Assembly (NCBI GenBank): GCA_002779045.1
Contig: PEXO01000032.1
Span: 1-7,534, forward strand
Reading direction: 5' to 3'
From: Elusimicrobia bacterium CG08_land_8_20_14_0_20_59_10
GTDB taxonomy: Bacteria; Elusimicrobiota; Elusimicrobia; Elusimicrobiales; UBA9959
Length of the DNA stretch: 7,534 bases
Below, piece after piece: positions 1 through 4,580 of the stretch. The notes under the pieces are model-generated. The model was not told the DNA's origin. It saw only the letters and a list, made by a program, of their open reading frames with translations, and searched no databases. Position numbers and translations under genes: made by a program. Every line of letters begins with the position of its first letter. Positions within the stretch are counted from its first letter, which is position 1.

Positions 1-1
1 C

Positions 2-196
2 AACTGCTTCGCCGCGGCGCGCTGCCCGGAGGAACTGATGCGCGACGAAAATACCGCGTTCTTTGTTTTCGGGCTGGCTTCCAATACTGTCGGGCAGGTG
101 AAGTCCTTACTGGCATTGACCCCGGAAAAACTCGGCAGGCCGTTCACCGCTGTAAAAAAAGGCGATTACTGGATCTATGACTTTAATTCGCGCTGA
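2..196 (+). CDS. 3' end of an unrecognised protein (last 64 residues)
   Basis: An open frame enters from the left edge and stops at TGA 194-196, giving 64 residues that begin NCFAAARCPEEL and end KKGDYWIYDFNSR. The start lies outside the window. The fragment is mixed in character, with two cysteines near the left end, a short hydrophobic stretch (AFFVFGLAS) and an aromatic-rich basic C-terminus. I see no motif that identifies a family, so no function is proposed. Its codon use, including GC-rich third positions, matches the downstream genes, and a GC-rich hairpin follows five bases after the stop, which supports a genuine gene end. It is too short to judge any relation to the kinase gene downstream, which has its own promoter-like sequence. 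Confidence 0.6.
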   Translation, partial: NCFAAARCPEELMRDENTAFFVFGLASNTVGQVKSLLALTPEKLGRPFTAVKKGDYWIYDFNSR

Positions 197-200
197 TCCC

Positions 201-241
201 GTGCCCGGCCGCCGGGTATTTATGCCCCGGCCGCCGGGCAC
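201..241 (+). terminator. GC-rich hairpin after the first gene, possible terminator
   Basis: The arm GTGCCCGGCCGCCGGG (201-216) pairs with CCCGGCCGCCGGGCAC (226-241) in a stem of 9 bp, one mismatch and 6 bp, around a 9-nt loop. Each arm is itself nearly palindromic and the two also form an imperfect direct repeat, so it could equally be a short palindromic repeat unit. There is no T tract after it, so if it terminates transcription it is not a classic intrinsic terminator. Confidence 0.45.
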
Positions 242-270
242 TTGTGCCCCGTTGTTAAATAAAGTATAAA
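242..270 (+). promoter_or_regulatory. Candidate sigma70 promoter for the two-component genes
   Basis: A TATAAA -10 box at 265-270 (5 of 6 to TATAAT) lies 17 nt after a weak -35 box TTGTGC at 242-247 (first three bases match). It sits in a short AT-rich island between GC-rich flanks. Transcription would begin near 277, giving a leader of about 24 nt. The -10 is good and the -35 is poor, so activator help is possible. Confidence 0.45.
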
Positions 271-278
271 TATAGGGC

Positions 279-294
279 CGCGCTGAAGGGCGCG
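279..294 (+). promoter_or_regulatory. RBS displayed in a small all-GC hairpin
   Basis: The kinase ribosome binding site GAAGGG (285-290) lies 10 nt before ATG 301. CGCGC (279-283) and GCGCG (290-294) can pair perfectly, leaving most of the site (284-289) in the loop. The pairing is visible in the sequence; any effect on translation is inferred. Confidence 0.35.
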
Positions 295-300
295 CTATAC

Positions 301-1470
301 ATGGAAAGCAAGATACTGATCGTCGACGACGACGCCCATCTGCGCGAGACGCTGCGTGACCTCCTGGAAATGGAGGGCTACAAGATCTCCGAGGCCGCCT
401 CCGGCGCCGAGGCCATGAAGATGGTGGTTTCGGATTTCTTCCATGTCATCCTGATGGATTTCAACCTCACCGACAAGACCGGCATAGAGGTGATAAAAGA
501 CATCCGCAAGCTCAATACCGACAGCCAGATACTGATGATGACGGCGCATGCCTCGCTGGACACCGCCGTGAAGGCCATACAGGAATCCGTCTACGACTTC
601 CTGATAAAGCCCGTGGATTTCAACCACCTGCGCCGCTCCATCAAGAAGGCCGAAGAGAAGCTTTTCCTTGAGCAGGAGAACAAGCGGCTCATCGACATGC
701 TCAAGCACAATAACGAGCAGCTTGACCGCCTCAACAGCATGAAGAGCAAGTTCATGTCCATGGCCTCGCATGACCTCTCCAATTCGCTGATGACGCTGCA
801 GATAAGTTTCGAAATGCTGGCCGCCACGATAAAACCCAATGATGATCAGAAGAAGAAGATGGATTTCATCAGCGCCAGCATTACGCAGATCTCCCGCCTG
901 ATAGGCGACCTGGTGGACTGGGCCTCGATAGAACAGGGCAAGTTCCGCCTGGAGAAGAATTATTTCGAGATGGACAAGATGGTGGAAGAGATGTCGGTGG
1001 GCCCGAAGGCCCGCGCGCAGCAGAAGAACATAGAGATAGCCGTGCGGGTCTCCGCCGGCCTGAAGATGGTCTGCGCAGACAAGCGCCGCATAGGCCAGGT
1101 GCTGCTCAACCTGCTGGAGAACGCGATACGCCATACGCAGCGCGGCGGCAAGATAACCATTTTTGTAGACCCCCTGGAAGATTTTGTCTGCGTGTCCGTG
1201 AAGGACAACGGCGAGGGCATAGACCCGGAAGTTCTCCCCAAGCTGGGGCAGAGCTTTTATCAGCCGGCGGGCGGCAAATCCCCTCACGGGCGCCTGGGCC
1301 TCGGGCTTTCCATAGCCAAAGAGATAGTCCAGAGCCACGAGGGGAAGATAATAGTGGAGAGCGAGGGCGTGGGCAAAGGCTCCGCCTTCAAGTTCACGAT
1401 ACCGTTCGCCAAGGAGCCGCCTCCCGCCGAGCCCGCCAAAGACGCGCCGGGCGCGGAGGGGCATCGGTAA
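301..1470 (+). CDS. Soluble hybrid histidine kinase: receiver domain followed by HisKA and HATPase
   Basis: This is a 389-residue cytoplasmic signalling kinase. An N-terminal receiver domain (about 3-120) shows the acidic pocket DDD at 9-11, the phosphoacceptor Asp53 (ILMDF), Thr81 (MMTAHAS) and Lys103 (LIKP). A charged, probably coiled-coil linker (112-150) leads to the dimerisation and phosphotransfer domain with the H box SHDLSNSL, phospho-His157. The ATP-binding domain follows: N box LLNLLENAIRHT (Asn270, Asn274), G1 box DNGEGI (302-307) and G2 box GLGLSIAKEIV (333-343). There is no transmembrane segment, signal peptide, PAS or GAF domain, so the input is probably phosphate arriving at the receiver domain or a partner protein. 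The last 19 residues are Pro/Ala-rich and dispensable-looking. The gene lies 105 bp before a LuxR-type response regulator, its likely partner. The ATG at 301 is chosen because the receiver domain begins at once (MESKILIVDDD) and an RBS precedes it. Family assignment is secure; the signal is unknown. Confidence 0.93.
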   Translation: MESKILIVDDDAHLRETLRDLLEMEGYKISEAASGAEAMKMVVSDFFHVILMDFNLTDKTGIEVIKDIRKLNTDSQILMMTAHASLDTAVKAIQESVYDFLIKPVDFNHLRRSIKKAEEKLFLEQENKRLIDMLKHNNEQLDRLNSMKSKFMSMASHDLSNSLMTLQISFEMLAATIKPNDDQKKKMDFISASITQISRLIGDLVDWASIEQGKFRLEKNYFEMDKMVEEMSVGPKARAQQKNIEIAVRVSAGLKMVCADKRRIGQVLLNLLENAIRHTQRGGKITIFVDPLEDFVCVSVKDNGEGIDPEVLPKLGQSFYQPAGGKSPHGRLGLGLSIAKEIVQSHEGKIIVESEGVGKGSAFKFTIPFAKEPPPAEPAKDAPGAEGHR

Positions 1471-1476
1471 GTGCCG

Positions 1477-1502
1477 GTGGCCGGTAACCAGTGGCCGGTA
1501 AC
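1477..1502 (+). repeat. Two copies of a 12-bp direct repeat, period 14
   Basis: GTGGCCGGTAAC occurs at 1477-1488 and again at 1491-1502, separated by CA. The 14-bp period is twice the 7-bp period of the array that starts immediately afterwards, so the two probably belong to one compound repeat in the kinase-regulator gap. Confidence 0.8.
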
Positions 1503-1551
1503 TGGATACTGGAAACTGGAAACTGGTAACTGGAAACTGGAAACTGGATAC
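1503..1551 (+). repeat. Heptamer array: seven 7-bp units of TGGNNAC
   Basis: Seven consecutive 7-bp units read TGGATAC, TGGAAAC, TGGAAAC, TGGTAAC, TGGAAAC, TGGAAAC and TGGATAC. The order of variants is mirror-symmetric about the central unit. It lies between the kinase stop (1468-1470) and the regulator RBS (1563-1568), so unit gain or loss would change spacing without touching either coding region. Its 7-bp period and seven-unit length match the array at 2378-2426, although the unit sequence differs. Confidence 0.92.
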
Positions 1552-1575
1552 CGCAGTTAAAAAAGGAGCAAGCTT

Positions 1576-2250
1576 ATGGCAACCGTTAAAAAATCGGTCA
1601 CGGTCCTGATCGCGGACGACCAGACTCTTTTCAGGGAGGGTATAAAGGACCTGCTGGAAGATGAAAAGGGGATAAGCGTGGTGGGGGAAGCCTCCAACGG
1701 TCCCGAAGCGGTGGCTATGGCCAAAAAGCTGAAGCCGGACGTCATCCTTATGGACATAAAACTGCCGCAGATGGACGGCGTTTCCGCTACCCGCATAATC
1801 CGCAAGGAATGCCCCGACACTAATGTTCTGATCCTCTCCGGTTACGAGGACGAGGCGCATATAACCGAGGCCATACAGGCCGGCGCCAACGGCTATCTCT
1901 CCAAGATGCTCCCGGCCTCCGAGCTGGTGCACGCGCTCAAGACCTTCAACTCGGAGGGCGTGATGATACCGCAGCCTATAATGGGCAAGCTTATACAGGG
2001 CCTGCGCCAGATGGGCACGCCCGGCTATGACAGCGCGCCGGACTCGCTGACCGCCACCGAGATAAAGGTGATGGCGCTGCTGGGCAAGGGCAAATCCAAT
2101 AAGGAAATAGCCGCCGCGCTGGGCTGCAGCGTTAAGACCATCAAGAACCATCTTAACAGCATTTTTCAGAAGCTTAGCGTCAACAACCGCACCGAAGCCG
2201 TGGTAAGGGCCATAGAAAAGGGCCTCATCTCGGCCGAAGACGGGCTGTAA
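1576..2250 (+). CDS. NarL/FixJ-family response regulator with LuxR-type HTH
   Basis: This 224-residue regulator has an N-terminal receiver domain (about 8-125) and a C-terminal DNA-binding helix-turn-helix (about 155-218). The receiver carries Asp14/Asp15, the phosphoacceptor Asp60 (VILMDIKLPQMDG), Ser88 in the switch position and Lys110. The output domain has the LuxR/NarL pattern, with SLTATEIKVMALLGKGKSNK leading into IAAALGCSVKTIKNHL, the recognition-helix region, and the usual ending LSVNNRTEAVVRAIEKG. Family members dimerise on phosphorylation and bind promoter DNA. A strong RBS (AAGGAG, 1563-1568, 7 nt before ATG) fixes the start. The upstream kinase is the natural phosphodonor, and the pilus-like operon beginning just after the terminator is an attractive but unproven target. 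All key residues are present and the length is normal for the family. Confidence 0.95.
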   Translation: MATVKKSVTVLIADDQTLFREGIKDLLEDEKGISVVGEASNGPEAVAMAKKLKPDVILMDIKLPQMDGVSATRIIRKECPDTNVLILSGYEDEAHITEAIQAGANGYLSKMLPASELVHALKTFNSEGVMIPQPIMGKLIQGLRQMGTPGYDSAPDSLTATEIKVMALLGKGKSNKEIAAALGCSVKTIKNHLNSIFQKLSVNNRTEAVVRAIEKGLISAEDGL

Positions 2251-2268
2251 CCCGGCCTGCGGGGCTTG

Positions 2269-2304
2269 CGAAAGAGCGTCCGCCTCAAGGCGGGCGCTCT
2301 TTCG
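2269..2304 (+). terminator. Strong hairpin ending the two-component unit
   Basis: CGAAAGAGCGTCCGCC (2269-2284) pairs with GGCGGGCGCTCTTTCG (2289-2304) through 16 positions, one of them a G-U pair, closing a TCAA loop. The A-rich and T-rich stem ends are typical of intrinsic terminators that can work in both directions, although the T run is short (CTTTCGT). It separates the regulator from the pilus promoter. Confidence 0.75.
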
Positions 2305-2335
2305 TCAATAATAACGTAATATTCGTATTGTATAC

Positions 2336-2364
2336 TTGAAAGGGGCATTTTTAGGTGGTATAAC
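2336..2364 (+). promoter_or_regulatory. Sigma70-like promoter of the pilus operon
   Basis: TTGAAA (2336-2341, 5 of 6 to consensus) and TATAAC (2359-2364, 5 of 6) are separated by exactly 17 nt. Transcription should start near 2371, only a few bases before the first heptamer array, so the pilin leader RNA would consist almost entirely of repeat sequence. It is one of the two best promoter matches in the window. Confidence 0.7.
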
Positions 2365-2376
2365 ATCATTGTCTGG

Positions 2377-2491
2377 TAAAGAGTAAAGGGTGAAGAGCAA
2401 AGAGGGAAGAGCAAAGAGGGAAGAGTGACAGGATTATGAGAAGCATCAAATCGTGCTTTTTTTGTCTTTACCCTTTACCCTTTACTCTTTA
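2377..2491 (+). repeat. Inverted repeat enclosing the pilin start codon
   Basis: TAAAGAGTAAAGGGT at 2377-2391 is perfectly complementary to ACCCTTTACTCTTTA at 2477-2491. The match extends to 26 positions with 3 differences (2377-2402 against 2466-2491), one of which would be a G-U pair in RNA. The left arm is in the 5' leader and the right arm is inside the pilin leader-peptide codons, so the RBS region and ATG 2436 would sit in the loop. A regulatory effect is inferred. Confidence 0.75.
2378..2426 (+). repeat. Heptamer array: seven purine-rich 7-bp units in the pilin leader
   Basis: The stretch divides into seven 7-bp units: AAAGAGT, AAAGGGT, GAAGAGC, AAAGAGG, GAAGAGC, AAAGAGG and GAAGAGT. 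Within it GAAGAGCAAAGAGG is repeated exactly at 2392-2405 and 2406-2419. The array fills most of the predicted 5' leader between the promoter and ATG 2436, and its last purine-rich units are the only sequence resembling a ribosome binding site at the usual distance (GAAGAG, 2420-2425, 10 nt before ATG). Confidence 0.9.
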
Positions 2492-2669
2492 TTCGTTGCC
2501 GTCCGTACTTCGCAGCCGGCGGCCGGGACAGAATACCGTGGAATATCTGCTGATGCTGGCCGTGGTGGCCAGCATGACCGTGATCATGGTGATAATGTTC
2601 CACAAGAAGATACTGGGCGGTATCTTCACGCTGGCCGGCATGATAATCGGGGCCGGAACGCCGAAATAA
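2436..2669 (+). CDS. Small Flp-type (class III signal peptide) pilin
   Basis: This 77-residue protein has the hallmark of Flp/type IVb pilins: a basic leader ending RRPG, then QNTVEYLLMLAVVASM. Prepilin peptidase would cut after Gly31, leaving Gln at +1 and the conserved Glu36 at +5 with Tyr next to it. The mature form would be 46 residues: one hydrophobic helix (about 38-54), a short basic turn (HKK) and a second hydrophobic part ending in IIGAGTPK. That size is normal for mature Flp pilins. The leader is long for the family, and residues 11-20 or so (LYPLPFTLYS) are encoded by heptamer repeats rather than by conserved sequence. ATG 2436 is the first ATG in frame but has a poor RBS; TTG 2496, just after the repeats, would give an 11-residue leader but has no RBS at all. 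TadG-like and TadE-like genes follow. Pilin class is likely; the start is uncertain. Confidence 0.8.
   Translation: MRSIKSCFFCLYPLPFTLYSLPSVLRSRRPGQNTVEYLLMLAVVASMTVIMVIMFHKKILGGIFTLAGMIIGAGTPK
2466..2493 (+). repeat. Heptamer array inside pilin codons: four 7-bp units
   Basis: Four units read CTTTACC, CTTTACC, CTTTACT and CTTTATT, roughly the reverse complement of the units at 2378-2391. They encode part of the pilin leader peptide. A change of one unit would shift the frame between ATG 2436 and the mature pilin sequence. Confidence 0.88.
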
Positions 2670-2721
2670 GAACGAGCGGGGAGCAGAGGCCGGGAATCGC
2701 AGAAACGGAAAAGAACTTATT

Positions 2722-3900
2722 ATGAAAGCGGCGGAGAAGATATTTTCCTCGGTGCGGCGGCGCGGGCAGATACTTATTCCCTCTCTGCTGGTGATCCCGT
2801 CGCTGATGATCTTTATTTACCTGCTTTTCGAGACCGCCAAGATCTCGCGCGAGAAGATACGCCAGCAGTTCGCCATAGACTCCGCCGCCTTCATACAGAT
2901 GGGCGACTATACGAACCTTCTCAACCGCACGGCCTATGTCAATGGCGCCTTCCCATACCGCATCTTCAAAGAGAAATACGGTTGCGGGGCCGGGGGCAAT
3001 ACCTTTACCAATACCTCCGGCAGCGGCAATACCTGCGCGTATAAGGCGCTGTATGACGCCTTCGCCTTCCCGCAGGACGACGAGGACAGCGCCGGCTCCG
3101 AAGAGCCCGCTACCAGGGATGACGACGACATCTGGAATATTAATTTCAAGCGGGGCCCCGATTCCGCCGGGCATGATCCCCGCAGGGATTATTACAAGAA
3201 AAACCCGGACTCGCAGGTGGATATCGCGCTTTACACGCTCATAACCTCCGAGCAGGGCGCCGCTCTGGACCTGGGCTGGGACACGGCCTCGGGTATTTAC
3301 CAGTTCTATGCCAATGTTTACGGCCTGCTTGGCGCGGTGGAGGAATCGCAATATACCGTTTTCGAGCGGCTTACCGTCAGTTTTAGTTTTTTCCGCAAAT
3401 CCTATTACCTTAATGCCAGCACCCAGGAATGTACGAATAATCCCGCCGGCTGCGGCCAGCAGGGGCTGAGCGGTTCTAATAGCTTTTTCGCAAAAAAGAT
3501 ACTCAGGGATAATAATTTCCTGATGCATTACATTGAGAAGATAGAGTTCCACTCCAAGGTATATACCGGCGGCTTCCCCTCCCCCTATTACCTGGGCAGG
3601 AGCAACCCGCCCATGGATATGACCGTAACCGCTCCCAACGGTCTCTTCCAGATCGCCACGGTGAAAAAGGATATCCTTAAGGACCTGGGTAATGGCCTGG
3701 ATATTTACCAGGGCTGGACCGCTCCCAGAAATTATTTCAATGTGGATTTCAACAGGATAGCCGCCTGCCGCGAGACCGGCAAGCCGTGTGTGCACGCGAA
3801 AATAGCAACGCAGTGCCCCAAGCTTACGGACAGCCAGAACCCGAACAACTGCGTATGGCCGGACCCGACACCGAAGTATCAGACCCGGTTGTACCCGTGA
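2722..3900 (+). CDS. TadG-like pilus assembly protein, membrane-anchored and cysteine-rich
   Basis: The 392-residue product starts with a short basic segment (VRRRG), a hydrophobic helix (about 17-36) and then ETAKISREKIRQQFAIDSAA, which matches the TadE/TadG pattern of a pilin-like N-terminus followed by an amphipathic helix ending in Asp and small residues. A class III cleavage-like site RG|Q occurs at 15-16, but the +5 residue is Pro20 rather than Glu. The remaining 330 residues should lie outside the inner membrane. They contain an acidic stretch (119-136) and eight cysteines in four close pairs (88/105, 237/244, 349/356, 365/377), suggesting disulfides. I see no von Willebrand A motif, which many TadG proteins carry. 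It lies 52 bp after the pilin and 47 bp before the TadE-like gene. The ATG has only a weak RBS (GGAA, 2707-2710). TadG-like is my best call; a general minor pseudopilin is the alternative. Confidence 0.72.
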   Translation: MKAAEKIFSSVRRRGQILIPSLLVIPSLMIFIYLLFETAKISREKIRQQFAIDSAAFIQMGDYTNLLNRTAYVNGAFPYRIFKEKYGCGAGGNTFTNTSGSGNTCAYKALYDAFAFPQDDEDSAGSEEPATRDDDDIWNINFKRGPDSAGHDPRRDYYKKNPDSQVDIALYTLITSEQGAALDLGWDTASGIYQFYANVYGLLGAVEESQYTVFERLTVSFSFFRKSYYLNASTQECTNNPAGCGQQGLSGSNSFFAKKILRDNNFLMHYIEKIEFHSKVYTGGFPSPYYLGRSNPPMDMTVTAPNGLFQIATVKKDILKDLGNGLDIYQGWTAPRNYFNVDFNRIAACRETGKPCVHAKIATQCPKLTDSQNPNNCVWPDPTPKYQTRLYP

Positions 3901-3934
3901 GGAAAGGCCGGGAGGCGGGAAGGCTTGAGGCAGC

Positions 3935-3941
3935 AGAAGAG
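3935..3941 (+). promoter_or_regulatory. RBS that selects the TadE start at 3948
   Basis: AGAAGAG lies 6 nt before ATG 3948. The frame remains open upstream to 3786, but that part overlaps the preceding gene, has no comparable site, and would put about 54 polar residues before a pilin-like leader. The internal ATG is therefore preferred. Confidence 0.6.
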
Positions 3942-3947
3942 TGTTAT

Positions 3948-4532
3948 ATGCCGGGCATTTTTAATTTTTTATCATCTTTTATTCCCCGCCGCCGGAAGGG
4001 CCAGGCCATGACGGAAGTGGTGCTGCTGTTCCCTATCTTCCTGATCATAGTGTTCGTAACGGCCAAGATCTTCGCGCTGCTGGTGCTGGTGCAGAAGATG
4101 GAGATAGGCTCCTATTATGCCGCGCGCCGCTGGCAGTTGGAGTCCCATTTAAACGCCAGCGACTACCCGGATAGCAGGCTGCAGAAGGACATACAGGACA
4201 AGGTGCGGGGCTATATGGGCTTCGATAATGCGGCCGTGGCCAAGTTCATGAACCTCCAGAACCTGAAGCTGGAGATACAGCGCACGCAGGTGTGGAACGT
4301 GGTGACGCTGAAAGTATATACAAAGCCGAACAATATAAAGCTGCTATGCAGGTATCCCAAGCAGGCGGTATGCGCGTCGCCATATGGCCGGGATTGCGAG
4401 AATGGTTATGAATTTTTGTGCGTAGAACCCGGCAACCATCAGAACGGCGCGGGAAAACAGCTGGAGGTCATTAAATATGTTCCCAGCCGTGACAGGCCCA
4501 TACAGTTCATCCTGCCCGGCATCAAGGACTAA
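3948..4532 (+). CDS. TadE-like minor pilin / pilus assembly protein
   Basis: From ATG 3948 the product is 194 residues. A basic leader (FIPRRRKG) is followed by QAMTEVVLLFPIFLIIVFV: a class III type prepilin site after Gly18, Glu23 at +5, and a membrane helix (about 24-48). A charged amphipathic segment (KMEIGSYYAARRWQLES) then leads to a soluble domain. This is the TadE arrangement; such proteins are minor pilins of Flp/Tad systems, processed by the prepilin peptidase and needed for pilus biogenesis. The C-terminal domain has four cysteines at 134, 142, 150 and 158, spaced exactly eight residues apart, suggesting two disulfides or a metal site. The gene follows the TadG-like gene by 47 bp and precedes the FtsH-like gene by 48 bp, without an evident promoter between them. 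TadE-type assignment is well supported at the N-terminus; the C-terminal domain is not recognised. Confidence 0.8.
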   Translation: MPGIFNFLSSFIPRRRKGQAMTEVVLLFPIFLIIVFVTAKIFALLVLVQKMEIGSYYAARRWQLESHLNASDYPDSRLQKDIQDKVRGYMGFDNAAVAKFMNLQNLKLEIQRTQVWNVVTLKVYTKPNNIKLLCRYPKQAVCASPYGRDCENGYEFLCVEPGNHQNGAGKQLEVIKYVPSRDRPIQFILPGIKD

Positions 4533-4580
4533 ATAGGCCTGTGGCCATCAGACGGCCCAGCCGACGGTCCGGCTAATCTT

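Noticed and set aside
1503..1551. A CRISPR-like array.
   Set aside because: The units are 7 bp with no spacers, so it is a simple tandem repeat.
295..2151. A 618-codon open frame on the - strand covering both two-component genes.
   Set aside because: It is antisense to two clear signalling proteins, crosses the heptamer array, has a biased His/Leu/Gly-rich composition and matches no family. It is a shadow caused by high GC.
2453..2725. A 90-codon frame overlapping the pilin gene in another phase.
   Set aside because: After the repeat region it is rich in Gly, Arg and Asp without a hydrophobic helix, whereas the other frame gives a clear pilin. It does show which frame would be read after a repeat-length change.
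2626..3795. A 389-codon - strand open frame opposite the TadG-like gene.
   Set aside because: The + strand product has a coherent membrane anchor, paired cysteines and operon position; the - strand product has no recognisable motif or RBS.
3786..3947. An upstream extension of the TadE-like frame starting at ATG 3786.
   Set aside because: It overlaps the end of the TadG-like gene, lacks an RBS and would place a long polar segment before the basic pilin leader; ATG 3948 has a better RBS.
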